A stretch of 42,276 nt of DNA, taken from positions 1 to 42,276 of the IMG/VR virus record IMGVR_UViG_3300010885_078519; one strand, given 5' to 3'. The position numbers were made by a program, and so were the translations under genes. Position 1 is the first letter of the stretch. The number at the start of each line of letters is the position of its first letter. This stretch comes from a virus. The notes beneath the pieces were generated by a model. It was not told the DNA's origin and searched no databases. It saw nothing but the letters and a program-made list of their open reading frames with translations. Of the stretch, positions 34,072-42,276 are shown piece after piece.

Positions 34072-34769
34072 TGGCATTTCAATTAACGGAATCAGATCAA
34101 ATAATAGCTGAATCGTGCTCTTTGGTATTTTACGGCAAGAGAACACTTGTGGGTGATGCGAAAGCGCAGAGGGCTGCCAATATGCAGCGCGTCGGCAAAT
34201 GCAGCGGGACGGCCGTAAATTTTCAATTTCCACCGCAGGTTACTTCTGACAATAAGTCTATGAACTGGGAATCTAAGGCTGTTGCGACATTACCGCCGAT
34301 CGCTTATGTTAAGAGCATAGATGCAAGAAAGATATCGTTAACTTGGACATATATAGTGACTGACGCGTTGGGTAAAGGTTTGTGGAATGTTGATAAAGTA
34401 GCGAGTGAAGTCAAGAAGATAAGAGGTTATATTAACTCTGGTGTTGGTATCGGCGCAGCTGGCGCTTCGACCACCGATCTCAAGAGTGAAGACTTCATAA
34501 TTTATTTTAAATATGGGTTATTTGGTGACACGGACGCAGCTTACGTCGGCAACCCAAATGGTGATTGTTACACCTTTTATTGTGCCGCTATTGATGTTAA
34601 GCATTCTGGGCCGATGATCTATGAAGGCAATGCCAGTAAAGTATTCCCGCTACGGTCAGACATTAGCTTGACACTTATCGAGTGGACAAATAATTTGACT
34701 GGAGATGCTACAGATGTTGCTGCGAATATTCCATTATTGGTAAAATATCCTACTAAAGGTTGGTTTTAG
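34071..34769 (+). CDS. Baseplate tail tube initiator/cap (gp48/gp54-like)
   Basis: 232 aa, overlapping the tape measure gene end by one base. The sequence FQFPPQVTSDNKSMNWESK, followed by ARKISLTWTYIVTD, VKKIRGYI and a final SLTLIEWT strand, matches tube-initiation proteins of T4-like baseplates, where such proteins share the tube fold. The segment SGPMIYEG before SDISLTL supports it. It would start tube polymerisation on the baseplate hub. Confidence 0.6.
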   Translation: MAFQLTESDQIIAESCSLVFYGKRTLVGDAKAQRAANMQRVGKCSGTAVNFQFPPQVTSDNKSMNWESKAVATLPPIAYVKSIDARKISLTWTYIVTDALGKGLWNVDKVASEVKKIRGYINSGVGIGAAGASTTDLKSEDFIIYFKYGLFGDTDAAYVGNPNGDCYTFYCAAIDVKHSGPMIYEGNASKVFPLRSDISLTLIEWTNNLTGDATDVAANIPLLVKYPTKGWF

Positions 34770-34781
34770 AAAGGGGTTAAG

Positions 34782-35099
34782 ATGGCATTTCCTTTAAGCC
34801 AAACTTCGAGATATATTCACACACCATTAATTTCTTTCGATGGAAAAGAAACATATGGAAGATGGGTAGAGATGGCCGTGTTTAAGACTAGGCCTCCGGC
34901 CGATCAAATAACTAAGTACCAAGTCCCTGCCAATTATGCAGGGAGGATAGATCTAGTCGCCTTAGATGTATATAATGATGTTAATCTTGGGTGGGTCTTA
35001 GTGGCTTTTAATAATGCTAGAAATGTGTTTGGATGGCCAAGCCCTTTAGATGTAATAGAATGCCCTAATTTATCAACTGTATTTAAGGAACTCCTGTGA
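34782..35099 (+). CDS. Baseplate wedge protein (gp53/LysM-like)
   Basis: 105 aa, with AAAGGGG 8 bases before the ATG. The core TKYQVPANYAGRIDLVALDVYND, followed by GWVLVAFNNARN and a closing segment with I-x-C-P, is the gp53/LysM-like pattern found in T4-like and other contractile baseplates. It overlaps the start of the spike gene by 4 bases, so the two are probably translated together. Confidence 0.65.
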   Translation: MAFPLSQTSRYIHTPLISFDGKETYGRWVEMAVFKTRPPADQITKYQVPANYAGRIDLVALDVYNDVNLGWVLVAFNNARNVFGWPSPLDVIECPNLSTVFKELL

Positions 35100-37294
35100 C
35101 GACCTATTTCGAAAGAATTTCTCAGGAGTTCGTGAAAGAAGATCAAATCGATCAAGAGCATCGTTTTGTCGGACCTCATCGTGCTTTAGTAGTCGATACA
35201 GATGACCCCTTGGCAATGGGAAGAATTAAGTTCAAATGCCCAGACATCCATGATTATACTTTATTGCCAGTAGAGGCACCGTGGGCTATACCTGCCAACT
35301 TTATAGGTGGAAAGTCTAGCGGGCATTTCGAAGTCCCTTGTATCGGCGATTTCGTCTGGATAGAATTCGAAAAGAGTAACCCATATGCCCCTATCTGGCG
35401 TGGTTATGCAGCTCCGACCCGATTAAATTATTACCCGATACCTTTTGTGGCCCAGCGGACACCGCCAGCTAATTTGGTAGAGAATATCGTTAACAAAAAA
35501 CCAAATACTGACAATAAGCTCCCAGACTTAATTGATTATGATATAAAATATCTGCCTAAAGACGGTCGCCCGATGTCCCAAGGTGTTCAATCAAGATATG
35601 GTAGTTTAAACATTGACAGCTCTGTCGGTTATTATCCTATTGAACATTTTATAGATCCAGCTCCCTTAGGTCTTGATCCGATTCAGCAAAGAAAATTTGA
35701 TGCTCAAAATGCTATGCCACTAGTTAATGAGCCGGACAAAAAGTTCGTTGCTAATATTACTAAATATGGCAATATGTTAATAATGAGTGATGTGGGCTAT
35801 TGGTGGAATAATGATCAGAAGATAATGCCGTACGTGTCAAGAGGGGCCACAGGAGAATTCAGTGGTGATTTTAAGCTCGATCGAAAGTATGAAGTAGAGC
35901 GCTGGTTATATAACCAGAAGCTAATAAATGAAGACAGACCAGTATCGTGGGGTAAGGGCGACAAAAATGTAGACTGGAACGCAGATTTTGGCGACACTAG
36001 GCGCATAGAAATGTTAACCAGATATGGTCACAAGATAGAAATGCGCGATGTTGGTTGGGCTCAGCCTGGTGAATTCGATGCACAACATAAATTCGCTAGG
36101 TCTTCAAAATCAAGACTCGGTGAATTTTCGAAGAATGAATCAGATAGACGCTTTTTGTCAGTCAGTAAATCATGGGATTTTAGATGGATTAAAATCAGAA
36201 CGAAAGGTGGCATGTTATTTCAAGCTTATGATCGTGGAAATGATCCAGAAAATGATAAATTCGTAAAGAGACCGTTATTAGAAGAAGCTGGGCATCGCAC
36301 AGAGCGTGAGGATCTGTGGTGGTGGGATCGAGACGCAAGATGGATGAGACTTGTTACAAGGCACGGTTTTAAAATAGTTCTCGATGATCGTGGTACTAGC
36401 GACACTGAAGCTGATAAGGTCGAATCGCCTAGAGGAAATGGGTTTTTAGTGAAGGGGAGAAGAACACCAGGTGCTAAAGGCAAAACGACAGAGAAGGATA
36501 ACCAGCGCGGCTTCAATTTTGAATTTAATGAAAATGATTTATTGAATAGAACTATGTGGGGATCCCCAGCCGGCCAAGTTATGGAAATTAATGATCGCTA
36601 TCAATATATCATGATGGCTTCGACACTAGGCTTAAACTTTCAAGAGAAGTATCGTGGTGTGGAAGAAAACGAATTTAATCGGAAGCCCATAGTTTTGGGT
36701 GATTCCGAGCTTCGCACACACCATCTGAAAATAGATTTAGAGAATGAGTATATTAGACTTAAGACTAGAGCTGGGAATGGCGAAGGCCCGATGTATTCTT
36801 CAGGGTCAGCGTCTGCAGGTAAACTTAATGCTGGTTTTGAAGCCAGAGACGGTAATTCTGGTGGCGATGGATCTTGGGTAGAACTTGTCGATTCTACTGA
36901 CCGTGGTCTATGGTTATCAGATAAAAACAAACTAGCAGCTTTGAGAGCCAGCCTCGGCGCCCCAATGTATCAGTACGTCGATCAAAAAAACAATGTGGTT
37001 GCAGTTTTTAATGGTCAAGCATCTGGTATAACTCAGGTCTATGCTAAGGGTAGTGTTAATATTATCTCTGATGGTGATATTAACCTTACATCGGCTGGTA
37101 GTATAAATCTGTGCGCCACTGGCACAGATAGTTTTATATATGTCAATAAAGCAATTAAAGTTAAGGCTGATCTACAGCCTAAGGCTAGAGCTGCCATGCC
37201 TGCTAAATTCGCACCGACTGATCGCGGTAAAACTTACAATGGGCCGTTTGAAGAGTGCCCCAAAAAGGAAGTGGAGCACACTTACACAAAATGA
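35096..37294 (+). CDS. Central baseplate spike (gp5/VgrG-like)
   Basis: 732 aa. An N-terminal OB-fold-type segment, HRALVVDTDDPLAMGRIKFKCPD and FVWIEFEKSNPYAPIWRGY, is shared with gp5 and VgrG. The middle contains many RYG and WD-rich strands. The C-terminal VYAKGSVNIISDGDINLTSAGSINL repeats fit the triple-stranded beta-helix needle. I see no lysozyme domain of the T4 gp5 type. It would pierce the outer envelope on contraction. It overlaps the next gene by 4 bases. Confidence 0.8.
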   Translation: MTTYFERISQEFVKEDQIDQEHRFVGPHRALVVDTDDPLAMGRIKFKCPDIHDYTLLPVEAPWAIPANFIGGKSSGHFEVPCIGDFVWIEFEKSNPYAPIWRGYAAPTRLNYYPIPFVAQRTPPANLVENIVNKKPNTDNKLPDLIDYDIKYLPKDGRPMSQGVQSRYGSLNIDSSVGYYPIEHFIDPAPLGLDPIQQRKFDAQNAMPLVNEPDKKFVANITKYGNMLIMSDVGYWWNNDQKIMPYVSRGATGEFSGDFKLDRKYEVERWLYNQKLINEDRPVSWGKGDKNVDWNADFGDTRRIEMLTRYGHKIEMRDVGWAQPGEFDAQHKFARSSKSRLGEFSKNESDRRFLSVSKSWDFRWIKIRTKGGMLFQAYDRGNDPENDKFVKRPLLEEAGHRTEREDLWWWDRDARWMRLVTRHGFKIVLDDRGTSDTEADKVESPRGNGFLVKGRRTPGAKGKTTEKDNQRGFNFEFNENDLLNRTMWGSPAGQVMEINDRYQYIMMASTLGLNFQEKYRGVEENEFNRKPIVLGDSELRTHHLKIDLENEYIRLKTRAGNGEGPMYSSGSASAGKLNAGFEARDGNSGGDGSWVELVDSTDRGLWLSDKNKLAALRASLGAPMYQYVDQKNNVVAVFNGQASGITQVYAKGSVNIISDGDINLTSAGSINLCATGTDSFIYVNKAIKVKADLQPKARAAMPAKFAPTDRGKTYNGPFEECPKKEVEHTYTK

Positions 37295-38016
37295 TTATAA
37301 GATTTCCAACAGGGTTTTACTCTAACGTACTACCAATTGATTTAGCGCAGCCCGGAAACATTACATTTACAGTTAGTGGTGGTAAACCGCCGCGTGCTAG
37401 TTTATTGTTTCCTCAAATTCCAACTGGTTTATTCTATAAAAAGAGAGCTGGGCTAAACACCAGAGACTATCTCACACAACCAGTTTATTTTGTAAGCACT
37501 GCAAATTCAGAAACGATTAACGACAATCGCTTGCAATACGAAATAGGTGAATATATTGAAGTAGGTGTGCCTATACCATTTGCTAGCGATGTTTCAGAGA
37601 TCGATTCAATTTATTCTAGCGTTCATAATCTAAATCTTTTTGACTATATGGAGATGGGTCTAAACAAAGCCGAGATTGATTCGATCAATGCTAACAGTAA
37701 GCAGATATATTTAACGTTAAATAATCAATTTAACGACTTTAAAGCTTTATTGATCACCCAAGATGTTGAGATAAACCGATATCAAAAGACCATCAATGAG
37801 ACAGAAAAAACGCTGTCTGCTGTCGAAACTATGATCAATAATTTATCGACTGGTTTTGCCAGAGATGAACTAATTAAAACCAAGGATAGTTTAATAAGTA
37901 GCCTTGACACTAATCGACAAGACCAAGAAAAAACGATTCTAGCTAGAGATGAGAATAGAAAAAACATGGGCACTATACTTGAAGAATTAAGAAACCTTGC
38001 TATGGTGGTTAAATAA
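37291..38016 (+). CDS. Hypothetical baseplate-region protein with coiled coil, 241 aa
   Basis: The ATG at 37291 overlaps the spike gene's stop (ATGA); a longer frame from 37255 is unlikely. The N-terminal half is beta-rich (MIIRFPTGFYSNVLPID, then NITFTVSGGKPP). The C-terminal half is a long coiled coil (EINRYQKTINETEKTL, then LARDENRKNMGTILEELRNLAM). No family recognised. It lies between spike and gp25 genes, so a wedge or spike-associated role is likely. Confidence 0.6.
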   Translation: MIIRFPTGFYSNVLPIDLAQPGNITFTVSGGKPPRASLLFPQIPTGLFYKKRAGLNTRDYLTQPVYFVSTANSETINDNRLQYEIGEYIEVGVPIPFASDVSEIDSIYSSVHNLNLFDYMEMGLNKAEIDSINANSKQIYLTLNNQFNDFKALLITQDVEINRYQKTINETEKTLSAVETMINNLSTGFARDELIKTKDSLISSLDTNRQDQEKTILARDENRKNMGTILEELRNLAMVVK

Positions 38017-38420
38017 TGGCTATTAACCCCAAGATTAATTATTATGGATATAATCCTCCGTTTATAGGTGGGCCTTCTGGGATATTATCAAGACAGGAAG
38101 ATGATAAATTAGTTAAAAATGATTTATTGCAATTATTGTTGACGCTCCCTGGCGAGCGGGTGATGATGCCTGATTTTGGCACTGACTTGAGAGCCACTAT
38201 TTTTGATCAGCTTGATGACTCTACTATTGAAATGCTTAAGCGCGACGTGTCTCAAGCTATAGCGCAATATGAGCCTAGGATAAGCGTAAAAAGCATTTAT
38301 TTTAGACCTGATTATGAACAACATGGTTTAGCTATCAGAATAGTATATGTTATGCTAACTGAGCCCGCTTTAATTCAAAATTTAGACACATTTATAAACA
38401 ACGGTGGTCAAAATGGATAG
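38016..38420 (+). CDS. Baseplate wedge protein gp25-like
   Basis: 134 aa, starting at the stop of the previous gene. The family core LLTLPGERVMMPDFGTDLR is clear, followed by a helix (STIEMLKRDVSQAIAQYEPRI) and a closing strand. GPW/gp25 proteins form the inner wedge and the starting ring of the sheath. It overlaps the wedge gene gp6-like by 8 bases. Confidence 0.85.
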   Translation: MAINPKINYYGYNPPFIGGPSGILSRQEDDKLVKNDLLQLLLTLPGERVMMPDFGTDLRATIFDQLDDSTIEMLKRDVSQAIAQYEPRISVKSIYFRPDYEQHGLAIRIVYVMLTEPALIQNLDTFINNGGQNG

Positions 38421-40032
38421 TAAGATCGAGACAACGATAGATTTACCGAATTCACCGCAACAAATAGGTGTGCTGCTAACTCCAGCTAACTTACGTAATA
38501 TAGATTTTAGTTCGTTGGATTTCAACACCGCTCGCAGAGCGATACTTGAATATATAAGAACATATTACCCGAATGATTTTAATGACTTTGTAGCGAGCAA
38601 TGGCGTCATCATGTTGACGGAAATAATAGCTTCAACGATTTCTAAATTATCGTTGCGAGCAGATTTGTTATCCAATGAAGCAACCTTGCCGACATGTAAA
38701 ACAATCGATGCTCTAATTAACCATCTTGCGTTAATTAACCAAAGAATGTTACCGCAAACGGCTTCTACGACCAATATTGAATTAACTTTAACAGGCGCAT
38801 CATTGGGGTTCGATCTAAGAGTACCTGCCGGACAGATTTTTAATGTAACCGGACCAGATAATGGTCAGGTATCATATGAGGTCTATAGATCACCTGACGA
38901 CCTATTAGGCGATATCATCATTCCTTCTGGCAAGAAAGGTATTATAGCATTTGGTATCGAAGGCACCACGGTTGTTAATGATTCTATTACTACTACTGGC
39001 GGTGCATCCCAGACCTATACGATTATAGATTCTAATGTTTTAGAGTCGCCTTTAAAAGTCATACTTAAAAGTGGAACGATAGAGGAGTACTACCAAACCA
39101 CGACCGAACCTATCGAATCATATGGTCCAAATGATAAGGTGGTCGAAGTTAGATTCTATTCTAGCTCTGTAGTCTTAAGATTCGGCGATAATATTAATGG
39201 TTTTCAGCCAAGCGCTGGGAGTGCGTTAACATTTATCTATAGAAAAGGTGGTGGCATTAGAGGAAGAATAGGTGCTAATATTATAGATCAGCTTCGGCCG
39301 ATTTCTAGTGACGCATATGCTGCGACAGCAGTAGTAAGATTCAGAAACATCGTGCCATCATCGGGGGGCACCGATAGAGAGACTTTAGATCAAGCCAAAA
39401 AAAGAGCGCCGAGAGAATACGCTGTTAGAAATAATATAGTAACAGCTGAAGATTATGCCCAAGCTGCTTTATCCTTTAAACACCCCACTTATGGTGCTAT
39501 CAAAAAAGCCGTTTCAGCTTTATATTCTAACATTAATGCTAATCAAGTTAGATTATATGTTTTAGCTGAAGGTGCGAGTTCTAAGCCTGTTACGGCAAGC
39601 TTAGGGTTAAAATTGGCTCTTAAATCATATATGGAACAATTTAATGTTTTAACAGACGAAGTAGTAATCGCTGATGGTGCCATAAAAACAGTCGATATTG
39701 AGCTAAATGTAGTAGTCAGTCGTGGCGCAGATGCTTCAGTGGTCAAAGAGAAAGTAGAAGCATTTATCACCGATTTTTTTAATATAGATAAATGGGATAT
39801 GGGTCAATCTTTGTTTATCAGTAATTTAGTCAAAGTGCTTGAAAACATTGATGGTGTAGCATATATTGATTTATTTAACCCTGTTAATAATATACTACCT
39901 AATAATCAAGTGATTGGTCATGACTCTACTGGCGGTATAGAAGGTATAGGGATTAATCAAGTAATAGCCGAAGGTAAAAGAATAACTGGCTACTATTATG
40001 AAAAGCTCGTGTCGACTCCTAATATCAGTTAA
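38413..40032 (+). CDS. Baseplate wedge protein gp6/J-like
   Basis: 539 aa from the ATG at 38413; the GTG at 38404 is less likely. LRVPAGQIFNVTG, the VVLRFGDNINGFQPSAGSALTFIYRKGGG segment and RAPREYAVRNNIVTAEDYAQAAL are standard for Baseplate_J/gp6 proteins. Dimers of this protein form the inner baseplate ring with gp25. It is the last structural gene on this stretch; the next gene is on the other strand and overlaps it by 4 bases. Confidence 0.85.
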   Translation: MDSKIETTIDLPNSPQQIGVLLTPANLRNIDFSSLDFNTARRAILEYIRTYYPNDFNDFVASNGVIMLTEIIASTISKLSLRADLLSNEATLPTCKTIDALINHLALINQRMLPQTASTTNIELTLTGASLGFDLRVPAGQIFNVTGPDNGQVSYEVYRSPDDLLGDIIIPSGKKGIIAFGIEGTTVVNDSITTTGGASQTYTIIDSNVLESPLKVILKSGTIEEYYQTTTEPIESYGPNDKVVEVRFYSSSVVLRFGDNINGFQPSAGSALTFIYRKGGGIRGRIGANIIDQLRPISSDAYAATAVVRFRNIVPSSGGTDRETLDQAKKRAPREYAVRNNIVTAEDYAQAALSFKHPTYGAIKKAVSALYSNINANQVRLYVLAEGASSKPVTASLGLKLALKSYMEQFNVLTDEVVIADGAIKTVDIELNVVVSRGADASVVKEKVEAFITDFFNIDKWDMGQSLFISNLVKVLENIDGVAYIDLFNPVNNILPNNQVIGHDSTGGIEGIGINQVIAEGKRITGYYYEKLVSTPNIS

Positions 40033-40301
40033 AAATTTCCGTTTAAATCTTCTATGATCTTATAACGCATCTGGTTTAATATCCTAGATGTGTGTTTAGT
40101 TATCTCAAACAATTCGCCTCGAAAAAACACTTTTGGCTTGAATTTATCGTTTTCATCAAAGAGAACACAGAATGCTTTATTAATTCCAGTCTGTTCTAAT
40201 GATGCACCAAATGATTCAATTACATGATTCGATTTCTCGTCAAAGATTCCTTGTGGTGCCTCGGAAGGCATGTCGAGTTCGGATTCGCTCGATAACGTCA
40301 T
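40029..40301 (-). CDS. Hypothetical protein, 90 aa
   Basis: A minus-strand gene with an AAGGAAAA ribosome site and a TATAAT-like box about 10 bases farther upstream. The protein has an acidic start (TLSSESELDMPSEAP), a beta-like middle (KAFCVLFDENDKFKPKVFF) and a helical end. No family recognised. It converges with the wedge gene by a 4-base overlap and diverges from the gene at 40340. Confidence 0.55.
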   Translation of the reverse strand: MTLSSESELDMPSEAPQGIFDEKSNHVIESFGASLEQTGINKAFCVLFDENDKFKPKVFFRGELFEITKHTSRILNQMRYKIIEDLNGNF

Positions 40302-40326
40302 ATGATTTTCCTTAATTATAAGCTAT

Positions 40327-40334
40327 GTATTAAC
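40327..40334. promoter_or_regulatory. GTATTAAC motif in divergent spacer
   Basis: It lies in the 38-base spacer between divergent genes at 40301 (minus) and 40340 (plus). On the minus strand it reads AATACATAGC, similar to the ATATACATAG element before 13174 and the ATATACCTAG element before 13694. This match is looser than the other two. Confidence 0.25.
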
Positions 40335-40339
40335 GCAGT

Positions 40340-40990
40340 ATGAACACAGATCTTAACACTCATGACCCAATGCAAGTATTCAGCATTTGCCAAGATATTT
40401 ACAAAAGCTTTGGTATTAATCTTAAGTTTCCCAAAGCTCGGGATATTACTAAGACCTATCAATATCGTTACCTAACCGCGATTTGCGATAAGTTTAAGCA
40501 GTGGGAACTTGATTTTAATGAAGTAAAAAGATTTTTAGTAATTGCGATTCTGAATTCATTTAAGCATAAAACGATTAATAAAGGGTTATCTGCTTTACAC
40601 CAAAAGAATCTTCTACAGATTTCTTATGAACAGCTGATCAGTAGTAACAATACCTTATCTCAGATAGATAAGACATCTCAATCGTCTTATCAATTTCTAG
40701 AGAAATTATGTGAAGGTAAATGCGCTTCGTTAGTATTAAGTAAGCGTGATGGACCACGATCTAATATGTTGTTAACTAATCTTTTTCAGGCCGGTAAAAT
40801 AAATATCGAGTTTTTAGCAATTAACAATATTTGTAGAAGAATTGCCATGGATGCGATTTCTAAAGATTTACAAGATGCAATGTTTTTACCGACTCTTGGA
40901 AAGCTCTATAAAGTTAATTTAGATCTTTCTGCGAACAAAGCTGATTTTACTAATTTTCAAACCATAAAGGAATGGGGTTCACTTACATGA
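40340..40990 (+). CDS. Hypothetical protein, 216 aa; possible gp59-like helicase loader
   Basis: A helical, basic protein starting with NTDLNTHDPMQVFSICQDIY. Its length equals that of T4 gp59 (217 aa). The segment KTYQYRYLTAICDKFKQWELDFNEVKRFLVIAILNSF and a later GPRSNMLLTNLFQAGKINIEFLAIN loosely follow the gp59 helix pattern. The match is not enough to assign it. No ribosome site is obvious before the ATG. Its TGA overlaps the reductase start (ATGA). Confidence 0.55.
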   Translation: MNTDLNTHDPMQVFSICQDIYKSFGINLKFPKARDITKTYQYRYLTAICDKFKQWELDFNEVKRFLVIAILNSFKHKTINKGLSALHQKNLLQISYEQLISSNNTLSQIDKTSQSSYQFLEKLCEGKCASLVLSKRDGPRSNMLLTNLFQAGKINIEFLAINNICRRIAMDAISKDLQDAMFLPTLGKLYKVNLDLSANKADFTNFQTIKEWGSLT

Positions 40991-42276
40991 CCAAATTGAC
41001 AACTGGCTTTAGAACTTATCTTAATGACGGCACAGCGAATGATACTGTTGGCCATTTTAAATTAAGTGCTGATTTTTTAAAGGGTTATGCTGGTACTAAA
41101 CCAAAATTTGGATTTAATGGCTTGGGAGAATTTGTCTTCTATAGGACGTATTCAAGAGTCAAGAATGATGGCTCGAAGGAGACGTTTTTAGATATGGCTA
41201 TAAGAGTCATAGAGGGATGTTATGAAATCCAGAGATTACATTGTAAAAAGTTTCATATCCCATTCGATCTAGATAAAGCACAGAAATCAGCACAAGAGAT
41301 GTTTCAGAGAATGTGGGATTTTAAATTTTTACCGCCAGGGCGAGGCCTCTGGATGATGGGTACTGATTTTATGTGGGAAAAAGGATCAGCATCATTAAAC
41401 AATTGTGGGTTTGTTTCTACGGATGACAAGGTTGAAGCTGATCCTGCTGAACCATTTTGCTTTTTAATGGACATGAGTCTTCTTGGTGTTGGTATCGGGT
41501 TTGACACTAAGGGAGCCGGCAAGGTTAAGATTAATAGGCCAAGTGATATTATTAAGCCATACTTGATATCAGATTCGAGAGAGGGGTGGGTTGATAGTGT
41601 AAGGTCATTGATTCATAGCTATACTACTACTAATAATGAAGGGTCGTTACAATTCGATTATTCCCTTATTAGACCAGTGAACGCTCCGATAAAAGGCTTT
41701 GGCGGTAAGGCCGCAGGCCCTGGGATATTACAAGAACTGCATGAACTTATTAGAAATCACTTAACTAGGCGAATTGGCAGCACTTTGTCTAGCGTTGATA
41801 TTACTGATATCATGAATTATATCGGAAGATGCGTAGTGGCAGGCAATGTAAGACGATGTTTACCTAAGGGTACGTTGGTCCATCTTAAACGCGGTTTAGT
41901 ACCTATCGAGCAAGTGCAGGTCGGTGATCTAGTTCTCACCGCTGACGGTTATTATCCCGTTGCTGAGAATGTAGCTCAAGGCATCCAAAGGGTTATTACT
42001 ATTAATAGCCAAACTGGGCCGTTCCGCTGCACCGATCGACACAGAATAGCTGTTATGACAGGTGTCGGTGTTTATGAGTGGAAACGAGCACATCAGCTTA
42101 AAGCCGGCGATCGGATGGTATTTGTAGATGCTATTATACCCGGCACGTCAACTGTCATGCCTGGATACAGTGATTTGTCGACACGTGGTAATAATTTAGT
42201 AGTGCCTGGTCTTACCGCAGAAGTAGCTTGGTTTCTAGGAGCGATTCAGGGTGATGGTTACGTTTATCTTGGTAGA
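40987..42276 (+). CDS. Adenosylcobalamin-dependent (class II) ribonucleotide reductase, intein-split, partial
   Basis: The first 430 aa are present; the gene runs off the window end. The N-terminal extein (1-290) has FLPPGRGLWMMGTDF (114-128), SLNNCGF with the redox cysteine C140, and GVGIGFD, as in the Lactobacillus-type B12-dependent triphosphate reductase. It makes dNTPs without oxygen-dependent cofactors but needs adenosylcobalamin from the host. The extein is interrupted after GNVRR by an intein starting at Cys291. It follows the 216-aa gene with an ATGA overlap. Confidence 0.88.
   Translation, partial: MTKLTTGFRTYLNDGTANDTVGHFKLSADFLKGYAGTKPKFGFNGLGEFVFYRTYSRVKNDGSKETFLDMAIRVIEGCYEIQRLHCKKFHIPFDLDKAQKSAQEMFQRMWDFKFLPPGRGLWMMGTDFMWEKGSASLNNCGFVSTDDKVEADPAEPFCFLMDMSLLGVGIGFDTKGAGKVKINRPSDIIKPYLISDSREGWVDSVRSLIHSYTTTNNEGSLQFDYSLIRPVNAPIKGFGGKAAGPGILQELHELIRNHLTRRIGSTLSSVDITDIMNYIGRCVVAGNVRRCLPKGTLVHLKRGLVPIEQVQVGDLVLTADGYYPVAENVAQGIQRVITINSQTGPFRCTDRHRIAVMTGVGVYEWKRAHQLKAGDRMVFVDAIIPGTSTVMPGYSDLSTRGNNLVVPGLTAEVAWFLGAIQGDGYVYLGR
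41857..42276 (+). mobile_element. Intein with LAGLIDADG homing endonuclease, partial
   Basis: It begins at Cys291 with block A (CLPKGTLVHL), followed by VQVGDLVLTADG, block B with TDRH (349-352) and the start of an endonuclease block, WFLGAIQGDGY (415-425), which matches the LAGLIDADG consensus. The reductase sequence would resume beyond the window, probably at a Ser that follows GNVRR in family members. The host site lies in a conserved, active-site-proximal segment. Confidence 0.9.

Noticed and set aside
1-42276. tRNA genes, CRISPR array, insertion sequences, attachment sites
   Set aside because: Spacers are too short and none showed cloverleaf, repeat-spacer or terminal-repeat structure.

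Overview
The window looks like an internal piece of a large, AT-rich, strictly lytic-type myovirus (contractile-tailed phage) genome. Genes are packed with almost no spacers, mostly on the + strand, often with 4-base ATGA overlaps. They include a recognisable T4-type set of sheath, tail tube, baseplate hub, spike and wedge proteins together with virus-encoded nucleotide enzymes. The host cannot be named from the sequence. No integrase, tRNA, rRNA or CRISPR array was seen, and no stretch over 300 bases is without a gene.

Layout. (1) 1-5.7 kb: a T4 gp55-like sigma-factor candidate, an MptE/DUF115-like Rossmann protein, then a purine/sugar cassette: nucleoside deoxyribosyltransferase-like, DeoC-like aldolase, a small ORF with a possible -1 frameshift, an adenylosuccinate synthetase of the phage PurZ type (Asp to Ser in the catalytic loop), a xylose-isomerase-like TIM barrel and two unknowns. 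(2) 5.7-12.5 kb: a C39-like cysteine peptidase beside a 1982-residue beta-rich giant protein. (3) 12.5-14.7 kb: small genes on both strands around a PD-(D/E)XK nuclease, with divergent promoter-like motifs. (4) 14.7-17.7 kb: GDP-fucose-synthase-like epimerase, ThyX, dUTPase and small genes. (5) 18-40 kb: the tail module: connector/neck candidates, sheath, three tail-tube paralogues, a gp26-like protein with a possible +1 frameshift, a TOPRIM primase placed inside the tail operon, hub, tape measure, tube-initiator, gp53-like, gp5-like spike, gp25 and gp6-like wedge. (6) 40-42.3 kb: an unknown replication-type protein and a class II ribonucleotide reductase interrupted by an intein that runs off the window.

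How the genes may work together. The nucleotide enzymes (RNR, ThyX, dUTPase, deoxyribosyltransferase-like, DeoC-like, PurZ-like) would reshape the host dNTP pool. The PurZ-like enzyme raises the possibility of diaminopurine (Z) in the genome, but the partner genes (DatZ/MazZ, DpoZ) are not in this window, so that remains open. The structural genes describe a long contractile tail; the 1559-residue tape measure implies roughly 230 nm. The gp55-like protein and several shared AT-rich upstream motifs suggest the phage directs its own late transcription.
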